The notes: generated from the letters alone by a model not told the origin. DNA of 20,571 bases from an uncultured Nitrososphaerota archaeon (GCA_934869045.1 CAKXAF010000004.1:3100-23670), one strand, 5' to 3'; counted from the first letter of the stretch, positions 1 to 7,410 are shown. Made by a program: numbers and translations.

Positions 1-942
1 ACCAAGCAGTTCCTCCAGGTCCTCCAGCGTCCGGAGGGATCCGCAGGCTCCGCGGAACTTGGCCGCACCCGGAATCCCCTTGATGTAATAGGCCGCGATT
101 TTCCGGCTTTCCCGCATCCCAATGTATTCGCCCTTGTATTCCACTGTCAGACGGACATGCCGCCGCATGACCTCCAGCTTTTCCTCCAGGGTGGGCGGAG
201 GAGGGATGTTCCCGGTTTCCAGAAACCCACGAATCTCCCGAAAAAGGAATGGATTCCCATAGGTTCCGCGGCCCGCCATCACCAGGTCGCAGCCGGTCTC
301 CTCATACATCCGCGCTGCGTCCTCTGCTGTCAGAATGTCTCCGTTGCCGATCACTGGCACAGAGACCGCCTGTTTCACCTCCCGGATGCAGCTCCAATCG
401 GCGGAGGGCCGGTACATCTGGCTCCGGGTCCGCCCATGGACGGTGATTGCCGCAGCCCCGGCCTTTTCCATCAGCTGGGCGAAAGAAACCGCATTGACGG
501 TTTCCTCCGTCCACCCCCGGCGCATCTTGACCGTCACCGGCACGGTGCTCACCTCCGCAACGGCGCGGACGATCTCATAGGCCAGCTCCGGCGTTTTCAT
601 CAAGGCGGATCCCGCCCCGGTCCCCACCACTTTTGGCACCGGACAGCCCATATTGATGTCCAGAATATCCGGTTGATAGCGCAGAGCGATCTCCGCCGCC
701 CGGGCCATGGTTTCCGGTTCGCTGCCAAAAAGCTGGACAGCGGCGGGGCGCTCCTTCTCTGACAGGCGAAGCAGCTCCTCCGTCTTGCGGTCGGAGTAGG
801 TCAGCGCCTTGGCGGACGCCAGCTCCCCCACCACGTAGGCCGCACCGAATTCCTTACAGATTTCCCGGTAAGCCCGGTCTGCCACCGACGCCATAGGCGC
901 CAGGGCGGCTGTTTTGGGGATCGTCACCGTCCCGATTTGCAT
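1..942 (-). CDS. dusB: tRNA-dihydrouridine synthase DusB, 3' end cut by window edge
   Basis: This flavoprotein reduces specific uridines in tRNA to dihydrouridine, using FMN and NADPH, in the cytoplasm. The minus strand is open from an ATG at 942 to the window edge (314 codons). The TIM-barrel landmarks are in order: LAPMASV near residues 14-20, DINMGCP at 95-101 with the catalytic Cys at about 100, HGRTR at 169-173, a phosphate-binding NGDI at 200-203 and GRG at 224-226, and the start of the C-terminal helical tRNA-binding domain. The start is set by a GGGAGG ribosome binding site and by the typical opening 'QIGTVTIPKTAALAPMAS'. Family length is about 320-330 residues, so only a few codons should be missing. 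It is the only protein gene on the minus strand and has its own promoter at 1146-1174, leaving a leader of about 195 nt. Confidence 0.95.
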   Translation of the reverse strand, partial: MQIGTVTIPKTAALAPMASVADRAYREICKEFGAAYVVGELASAKALTYSDRKTEELLRLSEKERPAAVQLFGSEPETMARAAEIALRYQPDILDINMGCPVPKVVGTGAGSALMKTPELAYEIVRAVAEVSTVPVTVKMRRGWTEETVNAVSFAQLMEKAGAAAITVHGRTRSQMYRPSADWSCIREVKQAVSVPVIGNGDILTAEDAARMYEETGCDLVMAGRGTYGNPFLFREIRGFLETGNIPPPPTLEEKLEVMRRHVRLTVEYKGEYIGMRESRKIAAYYIKGIPGAAKFRGACGSLRTLEDLEELLG

Positions 943-1022
943 CGTCTCCAAAAACGTACTTCCTCCCGGCAGAATTCCCGTTGAACAACGGGAAAAGCTA
1001 TGGTATAATTAGAAATATCCAT
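924..1022 (-). CDS. possible 32-codon leader ORF overlapping dusB
   Basis: On the minus strand an ATG at 1022 follows AAGGAAGG at suitable spacing and opens a 32-residue frame (MDISNYTIAF...) that ends at a TGA 18 bases inside dusB. It lies wholly inside the inferred dusB leader, so it could be a translationally coupled leader peptide. The composition (several Arg, two Cys) resembles no family I know. The frame also extends upstream to another ATG. It may be chance, and only the RBS and the overlap argue for it. Confidence 0.22.
   Translation of the reverse strand: MDISNYTIAFPVVQREFCREEVRFWRRCKSGR
981..1009 (+). promoter_or_regulatory. extended -10 sigma-A promoter facing polA
   Basis: TTGAAC (981-986), 17 bases, then TATAAT (1004-1009) preceded by TGG, which makes an extended -10 element. 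The start would be near 1016, about 320 nt ahead of polA and about 200 nt ahead of the small ORF at 1215. The -35 box sits inside a short palindrome (CCCGTTG/CAACGGG, 978-993). This promoter faces the dusB promoter, so the two transcripts would overlap antisense for roughly 120 bases. Confidence 0.7.
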
Positions 1023-1050
1023 AAGGCCTTCCTTCATCAGTTCGAAAGCC

Positions 1051-1142
1051 CCTGAACGGCTTGCCCACATATACGGTTTTCTGAAAATTGCGCAAAATTC
1101 TTTCTGAAAACAAAATTCCCCGCGCCATTTTGGCCGTTCAGG
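1051..1142. repeat. 10-bp inverted repeat between convergent promoters
   Basis: CCTGAACGGC (1051-1060) and GCCGTTCAGG (1133-1142) are perfect inverted copies 72 bases apart. Between them GTTTTC (about 1074-1080) can pair with GAAAAC (about 1105-1110), so a plus-strand RNA could fold into a long, interrupted hairpin. On the minus strand the right arm coincides with the predicted dusB transcription start, so the 5' end of that RNA could pair with its own position about 80 nt downstream. Function unknown. Confidence 0.55.
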
Positions 1143-1145
1143 TCT

Positions 1146-1174
1146 ATTATACCGGCATCTTCCCGCGCCGTCAA
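1146..1174 (-). promoter_or_regulatory. sigma-A promoter for dusB
   Basis: Read on the minus strand, TTGACG (1174-1169) and TATAAT (1151-1146) are separated by exactly 17 bases. Transcription should start near 1139 and run leftwards into dusB, giving an unusually long leader of about 195 nt. Confidence 0.8.
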
Positions 1175-1214
1175 GCGCCGGAGTGAAAGACGCGGCAGAT
1201 GGAGGAACTATCAC

Positions 1215-1319
1215 ATGAGCCTAAGAGCAGAAAGCGTTCGAAAGAGCAGCCTGTACAGCAATTTCACCGTCATCCCCAAAATATGGGCCGGCAATCCCGA
1301 AAACCGGCAGATTAAATAA
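1215..1319 (+). CDS. small ORF (34 aa) ahead of polA, unknown
   Basis: ATG at 1215 follows GGAGG with 9 bases between and opens 34 codons (MSLRAESVRKSS...PENRQIK) ending with TAA at 1317-1319, 20 bases before the polA start. The product is basic, with no membrane segment or recognised motif. It lies downstream of the promoter at 981-1009 and in front of polA, so it would be the first gene of that operon. I do not recognise a family. It could be a genuine small protein, a leader peptide controlling polA translation, or a chance frame. The well-placed RBS is the main support. Confidence 0.45.
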   Translation: MSLRAESVRKSSLYSNFTVIPKIWAGNPENRQIK

Positions 1320-1339
1320 AGAAGAAAAGGACCTGTGCC

Positions 1340-3898
1340 ATGAAAATTCTCGCCATTGATTTTAATTCTTTGATGAACCGCTCTTTTTATGCAATCCGCC
1401 ATCTCTCCAACCGGGAGGGCTTTGAAACCAACGCCCTTTTCGGCTTCACCAAAACCTACCTGAAGCTGCTGGCCGCCCATTCCCCCGATGTGGTGGTAGC
1501 GGCCTATGACCTCCATGCCCCTACCTTCCGGCACAGTCTCTATGACGCCTATAAGGGCAACCGCTCCCCCATGCCGGAGGAGCTGCGGCCTCAAATGCCC
1601 GTGGGACGGGAATTTGTGGACCTGGCAGGCGGCGCCGTCCTGGGGATCGAGGGCTATGAGGCCGATGACATCCTGGGCACTATCGCCGAATACGCCGACA
1701 CTCATCCCGGAACCAGCTGTGTCATCGCCACCGGCGACCGGGACTCCCTTCAGCTGGTCTCTGAATCCGTCACCGTCAGTCTGGCCACCAACAAAGGCGA
1801 TATCCTCTACACCCCCGAAACCGTCCGGGAACAGTATGGCCTGGCTCCCCGGCAGCTCATCGAGGTCAAGTCCCTGATGGGGGACAGCTCCGACAACATC
1901 CCCGGCGTCAAAGGCATCGGGGAAAAGACCGCCCTGGCCCTGATCGCCGAGAATCACGATTTGCAGAATATCCTGGATCACCTGGATGAAATCTCCGCCA
2001 CCCCCCGGATCAAAAAGCTCATCGCCGAGCACCGGGAGGACGCTCTCCTCAGCCGTAAGCTGGGTGAGATCGACCGCCGCGTCCCCATGGACTTCAATCC
2101 GGAGTCCCTCTCCCGCAAGCAGCGGCAGGACCCGGAACTGGAGGCCCTGCTCCGAAAATACGAGCTGACCTCTGTCCTGCAATCCTTCGGCTTTTCCAAG
2201 GAGGAACCGCTCCCCCCGGTCTCCCGGACGGCCTCCGCCGCCGTCCTCGCGGAGGATCCCGCCCCGGACGAGCTGTTCCACGCCATCCGGGAATACGGAA
2301 AGGCCGTCTTCCTCCTGGAGGCCGGCGAGAACGGCCTGAAACGCCTGCTCCTCCGCACCGGGTCCTCAAGCGCCGCCGTCTGCACCCGGAATCTGGAGGA
2401 GCTCCTCGCCGGCCTGCTGGCCCTGGAACTGCCTAAGATCACCTTTGACGCCAAGCCGGTCTATCACGCCGCCCTGGACCGCGGCCTGGAAGCCGGAATC
2501 CTGGAGGACGTCAAGCTCCAGGCCTATCTGCTAAGCAATTCGGACAAGTCCTATTCCATCGCGGACCTGATCGCTACCTATCTCCCCGCACCGCCGGATT
2601 TTCCTCCGGAGGTTCAGGAAGCCGCCGCAGTTTCCGAACTTTTCGAGACTATGGACGCCATTTTGAAGGAGCGGGATATGGGCTTCCTCTACCAGGAGAT
2701 CGAACGCCCGCTCTGCCCGGTGCTGGCCTCCATGGAGCACGACGGCTTTCTCATCGACGAGCGGGGCGTCACTGAATTCGGCGGCCTTCTCAGCGCCCGC
2801 ATCGAGGAAATCAAAATCGAGCTGGTGGAACTGGCTGGAAAGCCCTTCAATCCCAACTCCCCCGCCCACCTCTCGGAAATCCTGTTCAACAAGCTGGGCC
2901 TGCCCACGGGAAAAAAGACGAAAACCGGCTATTCCACCGATGTGGACGTGCTGGAAAAGCTCATTCCCTATCACCCCATCGTCGGGAAAATTCTCGAGTA
3001 CCGCAAGCTCTCCAAGCTCTATAACACCTACGTCATCGGCCTGAAAAAGTGCATCCGACCCGACGGACGGATCCATTCTACCTTCAACCAGACGGAGACC
3101 CGCACCGGCCGCATCAGCTCCTCCGATCCCAACGTCCAGAATATCCCTGTCCGTACCGAACTGGGCGCGGAAATGCGGAAATTTTTCGTGGCCCGGGAGG
3201 GCTGCACTCTGGTGGACGCCGACTATTCTCAGATTGAGCTGCGGGTGCTGGCCGCGATCTCCGGCGACAGACACATGATTGAAGGCTTCGAGAAAGGAGC
3301 GGATATTCACCGCATGACCGCCTCCCAGGTCTTCCATATCCCCTTTGAGGAGGTTCCGCCGGAGCTGCGCAGCCGCTCCAAGGCCATCAACTTCGGCATC
3401 GTCTACGGTATTTCGGCCTTTTCTCTTGCGCAGGATATCCACGTCACCGTCAAGGAGGCCCAACAGTATATCAACGACTACCTCGCCACCTATTCCGGCG
3501 TGGACGCCTATATGAAATCCACCGTGGAAAAAGCGCGGCAGGATGGGTATGTGGAAACCATTTTCCACCGTCCCCGGGCCCTGCCCGATATTCTCTCGAA
3601 AAAGCCGGCGCTCCGGGGCTTCTCCGAGCGGGTCGCTATGAACATGCCCATCCAGGGCACCGCCGCCGACATCATCAAACTGGCTATGATCCGGGTCTTC
3701 CAGCGGCTGAAGGCGGAGGGGCTCCGTTCCCGGCTGATTCTCCAGGTTCACGACGAGCTGATCGTCGAAGCGCCGGAGGAAGAAGCCGATCAGGTTATGG
3801 AAATCGTCCGCTGCGAAATGGAGCACGCCGCAGATCTCGCCGTTAAAATGCAGGCAGACGTCCACAAGGGCAAAACCTGGTATGACGCGAAAGGATGA
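1340..3898 (+). CDS. polA: DNA polymerase I
   Basis: PolA fills gaps during repair and removes RNA primers from Okazaki fragments. The product is 852 residues, between Taq (832) and Bst (876). The N-terminal 5' nuclease (about 1-290) shows EADD at 107-110, GDRD at 132-135, DSSDN at 182-186 and the helix-turn-helix GVKGIGEKT from 189. The middle domain (about 300-470) keeps the fold, for example EDVKLQAYLL, but I see no DxE pair where the proofreading site should be, so 3'-5' exonuclease is probably lost, as in Taq and Bst. The polymerase domain has TRTGRISSSDPNVQNIP, motif A DYSQIELR (Asp628), motif B RSKAINFGIVYG (Lys681, Tyr689) and motif C QVHDE (Asp805). The RBS is AGAAAAGGA. The stop overlaps or abuts the next GNAT gene. 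Confidence 0.98.
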   Translation: MKILAIDFNSLMNRSFYAIRHLSNREGFETNALFGFTKTYLKLLAAHSPDVVVAAYDLHAPTFRHSLYDAYKGNRSPMPEELRPQMPVGREFVDLAGGAVLGIEGYEADDILGTIAEYADTHPGTSCVIATGDRDSLQLVSESVTVSLATNKGDILYTPETVREQYGLAPRQLIEVKSLMGDSSDNIPGVKGIGEKTALALIAENHDLQNILDHLDEISATPRIKKLIAEHREDALLSRKLGEIDRRVPMDFNPESLSRKQRQDPELEALLRKYELTSVLQSFGFSKEEPLPPVSRTASAAVLAEDPAPDELFHAIREYGKAVFLLEAGENGLKRLLLRTGSSSAAVCTRNLEELLAGLLALELPKITFDAKPVYHAALDRGLEAGILEDVKLQAYLLSNSDKSYSIADLIATYLPAPPDFPPEVQEAAAVSELFETMDAILKERDMGFLYQEIERPLCPVLASMEHDGFLIDERGVTEFGGLLSARIEEIKIELVELAGKPFNPNSPAHLSEILFNKLGLPTGKKTKTGYSTDVDVLEKLIPYHPIVGKILEYRKLSKLYNTYVIGLKKCIRPDGRIHSTFNQTETRTGRISSSDPNVQNIPVRTELGAEMRKFFVAREGCTLVDADYSQIELRVLAAISGDRHMIEGFEKGADIHRMTASQVFHIPFEEVPPELRSRSKAINFGIVYGISAFSLAQDIHVTVKEAQQYINDYLATYSGVDAYMKSTVEKARQDGYVETIFHRPRALPDILSKKPALRGFSERVAMNMPIQGTAADIIKLAMIRVFQRLKAEGLRSRLILQVHDELIVEAPEEEADQVMEIVRCEMEHAADLAVKMQADVHKGKTWYDAKG

Positions 3899-3903
3899 CG
3901 CCA

Positions 3904-4383
3904 ATGAAGGAACACACCGCGCCGCTGCCTGCTGCCGCCCTCCCCCAGGCGCTGGACCTCTGCCGCCGGGTCTTTCTGGAATTTGAAGCGCCGGATTACG
4001 GTCTGGAGGGCACGGATGCCTTTCTCCGGGTTCTGGATCCCGCCCAGATGGAGCGCATGGCCGCCTCCGGGCTTCTCGCCTTCTTCGGCCACTGGTCGGC
4101 AGGCGTCCTCACCGGCACGGGGGCGGTCCGGGACCGCTGCCATATCAGTCTGCTCTTTGTGGAGGGCCGCTTCCACCGCCGGGGCATCGGCTCGGCTCTC
4201 CTGGAAGCCATGACGGATTTCTGCCGCCGGGGGGGAACCCGGGAGATCACGGTCAACGCCTCCCCTTTTGCCGCAGGTTTTTACCAAAACCGCGGATTCC
4301 GTCCCCTTGACGGAGAACAGCGCGCCGACGGCATCCGATCCATCCCGATGGCGCGCGGGTTGAAATGGGGGACCCCCGTATGA
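3904..4383 (+). CDS. GNAT-family N-acetyltransferase
   Basis: An acetyl-CoA-dependent acetyltransferase of unknown substrate, 159 residues from ATG 3904. Motif A is visible as HISLLFVEGRFHRRGIGSAL (about 80-99), with the acetyl-CoA pyrophosphate loop RRGIGS. Motif B is SPFAAGFYQNRGF (about 120-132). An ATG at 3895 in the same frame overlaps the polA stop, but AAAGGA lies too close to it and is well spaced for 3904, so I prefer 3904. The gene sits between polA and rimI in the operon, and its last bases overlap the rimI start (ATGA). It is not a second RimI, because it lacks the RimI-type LEVRxSN segment. Confidence 0.85.
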   Translation: MKEHTAPLPAAALPQALDLCRRVFLEFEAPDYGLEGTDAFLRVLDPAQMERMAASGLLAFFGHWSAGVLTGTGAVRDRCHISLLFVEGRFHRRGIGSALLEAMTDFCRRGGTREITVNASPFAAGFYQNRGFRPLDGEQRADGIRSIPMARGLKWGTPV

Positions 4384-4832
4384 TCCGCATCGCCCCCCTG
4401 ACCGAGGAGGACGTTCCCGCGATCCAGGCGCTGGAAGTCCTCTGTTTCCCAGATCCTTGGAGCAGCAAAAGCCTCCGGGACACCCTGCGGGAGGAGTACG
4501 CCCGCTTTTTCGGCGCGTGGGACGCCTCCGGGGTCCTCTGTGGTTACCTGAACGCCACCTGGGTGCTGGACGAGGTCAACGTCAACCGTATCTGCACCCA
4601 CCCCGCCTTCCGGCGGCAAGGCGTGGCCTCTCGGCTTTTCGCCGCCCTGGACGCCTTCTGCCGTCCCTGCGGAATCACACGCTTTTTCCTGGAAGTCCGG
4701 GAGAGCAACCGGGCTGCCCAGTCCCTGTACGCCGGCGTCGGCTTTTCTGAGGTTGGCCGCCGGCCCAATTTCTATGAAAATCCCTCCGAGGGCGCGGTAC
4801 TGATGCTCCGCGTCCTTCCGGAGCAGGCATAA
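4380..4832 (+). CDS. rimI: ribosomal protein bS18-alanine N-acetyltransferase RimI
   Basis: RimI acetylates the N-terminal alanine of ribosomal protein S18 and is usually encoded beside the t6A genes. The 150-residue product has VNRICTHPAFRRQGVASRLF (about 68-87, acetyl-CoA binding) and the RimI-typical LEVRESNRAAQSLYAGVGF (104-122), with Glu105 and Tyr117 at the catalytic base and acid positions, then RPNFYENPSEGAVLMLRVL. The start at 4380 overlaps the upstream stop as ATGA. A further in-frame ATG at 4365 would add five residues that the family does not need. tsaD follows after 13 bases. Partners TsaB and TsaE, often adjacent, are not in this window. Confidence 0.92.
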   Translation: MIRIAPLTEEDVPAIQALEVLCFPDPWSSKSLRDTLREEYARFFGAWDASGVLCGYLNATWVLDEVNVNRICTHPAFRRQGVASRLFAALDAFCRPCGITRFFLEVRESNRAAQSLYAGVGFSEVGRRPNFYENPSEGAVLMLRVLPEQA

Positions 4833-4845
4833 AGGAGAATCCGTT

Positions 4846-5862
4846 TTGGAACAGGAAGTCAAAATTCTGGCAATTGAAAGCTCCTGCGATGAAACTGCCG
4901 CGGCAGTAGTGGTCAACGGCCGGGAGGTCCGGTCGTCCATCATCGCCTCCCAGGTAGAGGAGCATCGGAAATACGGCGGCGTTGTGCCGGAGATCGCCTC
5001 CCGCCGCCACTGTGAAAACATCTGCTGGGTGGTAGATGCCGCCATGAAGGAGGCGGGACTCGATTTTTCCGGGCTGGACGCCATCGCCGTCACCTACGCG
5101 CCGGGGCTCATCGGCGCGCTGCTGGTTGGGGTTAACTACGCCAAGGGCCTTTCCATGGCCACCGGCAAGCCCCTGATTCCTACCCACCACATCCGCTCCC
5201 ATATTGCCGCCAACTACATCGCGCATCCGGAGCTTGAACCGCCCTTCCTCTGCATGGTGGCCTCCGGGGGACACAGCCACATCATCGAGGTCTTGGACTA
5301 TACCCATTTCCGGGTCATCGGCCGCACCCGGGACGACGCCGCCGGCGAAGCCTTTGACAAAGCTGCCCGGGCCATGGGTTACCCCTACCCTGGCGGCGTG
5401 GCCATTGACCGTGCCGCCCAGCGGGGCAATCCCAAAGCCTATCCCCTCCCCCATCCCCGGGTGGACGGAAGCCCCTTTGACTTCAGCTTTTCCGGCCTGA
5501 AAACCGCCGTGCTGAACACACTGAACCACGCCGCCCAAAAAGGCGAGGAGATCAACCGCGACGACCTCTGCGCCTCTTTCCAGCAGACGGTCTGCGACCT
5601 TATCGCCGGAAAGCTGATGCTGGCCGCCGAAGAAACCGGCCGCCGGAAAATCGTTTTCGCCGGAGGGGTTTCCGCCAACTCCGGCCTTCGGGCGCGCCTG
5701 TCCGCCGAGTGCCAAAAACGGGGATACTCGTTCTACGTCCCCCCTCTGGAGCTGTGCGGGGACAATGCGGCCATGGTCGGCGCCCAGGCCTACTACGAGT
5801 TCCGCACCGGAAACACCGCCGGCCTGGATCTCAATGCCGCGGCCAGCATGTCCATTGAGTGA
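4846..5862 (+). CDS. tsaD: tRNA N6-threonylcarbamoyladenosine transferase TsaD
   Basis: TsaD transfers the threonylcarbamoyl group to A37 of ANN-reading tRNAs (t6A), working with TsaB and TsaE. Start is a TTG at 4846, eight bases after AAAGGAG, and the protein (338 residues) opens with the family's ILAIESSCDETAAA. Metal ligands are visible as His115 and His119 in HHIRSH and Asp306 in GDNAAMVG. ASGGHSHI (139-146), GEAFDKAAR (about 167-175), PYPGG and GGVSANSGLR are also intact. Length is normal. It sits with rimI, as in many Firmicutes, but without tsaB and tsaE nearby. The tRNA-Thr gene downstream would be one of its substrates, though this adjacency is probably chance. Confidence 0.97.
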   Translation: MEQEVKILAIESSCDETAAAVVVNGREVRSSIIASQVEEHRKYGGVVPEIASRRHCENICWVVDAAMKEAGLDFSGLDAIAVTYAPGLIGALLVGVNYAKGLSMATGKPLIPTHHIRSHIAANYIAHPELEPPFLCMVASGGHSHIIEVLDYTHFRVIGRTRDDAAGEAFDKAARAMGYPYPGGVAIDRAAQRGNPKAYPLPHPRVDGSPFDFSFSGLKTAVLNTLNHAAQKGEEINRDDLCASFQQTVCDLIAGKLMLAAEETGRRKIVFAGGVSANSGLRARLSAECQKRGYSFYVPPLELCGDNAAMVGAQAYYEFRTGNTAGLDLNAAASMSIE

Positions 5863-5874
5863 GGAGAAAACCGC

Positions 5875-6273
5875 ATGAAACGTTTTGCGTTCATTCTGAC
5901 CGTATTGGCCTGCCTGCTCGCCCTGACCGGATGCAGTTCCCAGGAATCCGCTCTGGACAGCCTGATGGAAACGCTCACCGAGCGCGGATTCACCGTTTCG
6001 GTTACAGAAGACGTCCCCCTGGAAGACGCGGGGCCGAATTTGGGCGCATACCGGATCGACCAGCTGCTTATCGGCGAAGAGCACGCCACTGTCTTTTTCT
6101 TCCGCAGCGGGGAAGAGCTGGTCAAAGGTATGGCCGCCTGGCGGGATATCGCCGCGCTGACGGACTTCTCCGCCTTGCCGCACCTCTACCACACGGACTC
6201 CCTCCTTCTGCTCTACATTGGAACGGATGAAAGCCTGCTGGCCGCTCTGGAGGAGCTTTGGCAACCGATGTGA
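5875..6273 (+). CDS. putative lipoprotein, unknown function
   Basis: A 132-residue product with a clear lipoprotein signal: MKR, a hydrophobic stretch, then lipobox LTGC with the lipidated Cys at 20. The mature part is acidic and has no motif I recognise. It should be anchored on the outer face of the cytoplasmic membrane. The RBS GAGGAG lies 7 bases before the ATG and 12 bases separate it from tsaD. The next gene, also an exported or anchored unknown, starts 10 bases later with the same arrangement, so the two may act together. Confidence 0.75.
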   Translation: MKRFAFILTVLACLLALTGCSSQESALDSLMETLTERGFTVSVTEDVPLEDAGPNLGAYRIDQLLIGEEHATVFFFRSGEELVKGMAAWRDIAALTDFSALPHLYHTDSLLLLYIGTDESLLAALEELWQPM

Positions 6274-6283
6274 GGAGAATGTC

Positions 6284-6745
6284 ATGGAAAAGCGTCTTTT
6301 TACCTGTATCGCCGGACTGTTCGCCATTTTCTTGGCTGCAGGGAGCTTTTGGCCGTACCAGCAAGCCTCGTCAGAGTGGAGGTATATCCAATCGGAGCTG
6401 CGTTCCGCAGGGTATACTCTGCAAGGACCCATCTCCATACCGGCAGTGCAAGTTCTCGGCCTCCCCACGGAATGGTTCCATTTGAAATACCCGGTCGAAG
6501 GAAATCCGGATCTTTTCCTGGAAGCATCTATTTACCGCACGCAAAAAGAAGCGGATGAGTGGGATAATTATTTTGCAACCATGGGAATCATGGCAAATAT
6601 GTCTATGTATTACCGATGGTACCACACGCCCCACATTCACCTGCTCATTTGGAGTGAGGACGAAAAGGACAGCAACGCCTTGTACAAAGTTCTCTCCAGC
6701 TCTATTCCAAGAAAAGGTGAGGAGGAGGAGCCTCATGCCTTCTGA
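6284..6745 (+). CDS. membrane-anchored or secreted unknown protein
   Basis: A 153-residue product starting at ATG 6284 after GAGGAG. Residues 5-24 form one hydrophobic segment (signal peptide or anchor) without a lipobox Cys. The rest is hydrophilic, with aromatic clusters such as MSMYYRWYHTPHIHLLIW, and ends in a run of Glu. No family recognised. An in-frame ATG at 6218 lies inside the lipoprotein gene and lacks an RBS. The 3' end overlaps the next gene by 11 bases, so the three genes 5875-7133 are translationally linked. The local sequence is more AT-rich than the flanking genes. Confidence 0.7.
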   Translation: MEKRLFTCIAGLFAIFLAAGSFWPYQQASSEWRYIQSELRSAGYTLQGPISIPAVQVLGLPTEWFHLKYPVEGNPDLFLEASIYRTQKEADEWDNYFATMGIMANMSMYYRWYHTPHIHLLIWSEDEKDSNALYKVLSSSIPRKGEEEEPHAF

Positions 6746-7133
6746 ACGAACTGTCACCGCTATTCTGCTGGGAATCGCTGCAGCCGGATTGCTGGCGGTC
6801 ACCGGCTATAACCTCTGGATCGCCCCGCCCGCCGAGGGTCTGACGGCGGTCCGCCTGGAGGACTCCGCCGCCGGAGCCGCCTCTTTTCCTGACTTGGACC
6901 TGCCAGTTGTCCCAGACACGGAGCACCCCTTGGACCTCAACACTGCAACAGCAGAGGAACTGGATCGCCTGCCGGGAATCGGAGAGGTCTTAGCCGGGCG
7001 GATTGTTCAATATCGAACGGAAAACGGCCCCTTCCAATCCCCCGAGGAACTGCTGAATGTGGAGGGCATCGGCGAAAAAATTCTCTCCAATATCCGCGGC
7101 CGGCTCGAGATTCACTCCAGCCCTTCTGAATGA
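6735..7133 (+). CDS. ComEA-like helix-hairpin-helix DNA-binding protein
   Basis: A 132-residue protein from ATG 6735, after GGAGGAGGAG. Residues 7-30 form a membrane anchor, then a Pro/Asp-rich linker, then a ComEA-type double helix-hairpin-helix domain (about 66-124): LDLNTATAEELDRLPGIGEV and NVEGIGEKILSNI. Full ComEA, the competence DNA receptor, usually also has an SLBB domain before the HhH repeats, and I see none here. It may therefore be a short DNA receptor or another membrane-tethered nucleic-acid-binding protein. It is the last gene of the polA operon and is followed at once by a terminator. Confidence 0.82.
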   Translation: MPSERTVTAILLGIAAAGLLAVTGYNLWIAPPAEGLTAVRLEDSAAGAASFPDLDLPVVPDTEHPLDLNTATAEELDRLPGIGEVLAGRIVQYRTENGPFQSPEELLNVEGIGEKILSNIRGRLEIHSSPSE

Positions 7134-7202
7134 TCCCCTCTGACAGGAAAAAGCCCACCGGCGTTTCAAACACACCGGCAGGCTTTTCCTATCAGAGGGG
7201 AT
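7133..7202 (+). terminator. long two-part hairpin ending the polA operon
   Basis: The outer arms ATCCCCTCTGA (7133-7143) and TCAGAGGGGAT (7192-7202) pair perfectly. AGGAAAAAGCC/GGCTTTTCCT extends the stem inwards, with a CCGG pairing below the loop. The inner part (GCC..CCGG..CCGG..GGC followed by TTTT) has the layout of a rho-independent terminator. The near-symmetry means it could act in both directions. It begins on the last base of the comEA-like stop codon. Confidence 0.75.
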
Positions 7203-7270
7203 TCTCACAGCTGCGGAGCACCAATTCACGGAACGGCTGGGTTTCTGGTAACCGCGCAATTTTTCCAAAC

Positions 7271-7300
7271 AAAAACCCCGCAGTTACGAAAACTGCGGGG
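7271..7300 (-). terminator. rho-independent terminator of tRNA-Thr
   Basis: On the minus strand CCCCGCAGTT (7300-7291), a 5-base loop and AACTGCGGGG (7285-7276) form a perfect 10-bp stem followed by TTTTT (7275-7271). It starts 4 bases past the tRNA CCA end. Confidence 0.93.
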
Positions 7301-7304
7301 ATTA

Positions 7305-7380
7305 TGGAGCTGATAACCAGATTCGAACTGGTGACCTCATCCTTACCAAGGATGTGCTCTGCCACCTGAGCCATATCAGC
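7305..7380 (-). tRNA. tRNA-Thr, anticodon GGU
   Basis: A complete 76-base tRNA including an encoded CCA. The acceptor stem is GCTGATA/TATCAGC, the anticodon stem CATCC/GGATG with loop TTGGTAA (anticodon GGT, Thr), the T arm has GGTTCGAATC-type features (CCAGTTCGAATCTGG), and the discriminator base is T. It stands alone with its own promoter (7411-7439) and terminator (7271-7300). Confidence 0.97.
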
Positions 7381-7410
7381 GTCTGCCATCTTATATCAGA
7401 CAGCTTTTTT

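Noticed and set aside
2531..3904. 457-codon open frame on the minus strand opposite polA
   Set aside because: It is antisense to the fully conserved polymerase domain, has no RBS and its Gly/Asp/His-rich composition is that of a GC-rich shadow frame.
4675..6468. 597-codon open frame on the minus strand opposite rimI, tsaD and the lipoprotein
   Set aside because: It is longer than any gene it covers but lies antisense to tsaD, which has every family motif. The product has low-complexity shadow composition.
7130..7369. Plus-strand frame of 79 codons across the terminators and tRNA-Thr
   Set aside because: It is produced by the hairpin and the reverse complement of the tRNA; no RBS.
7305..7380. 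tRNA-Thr as an integration site for a mobile element
   Set aside because: No integrase, no repeat of the tRNA 3' end within the window and the flanks are ordinary genes.
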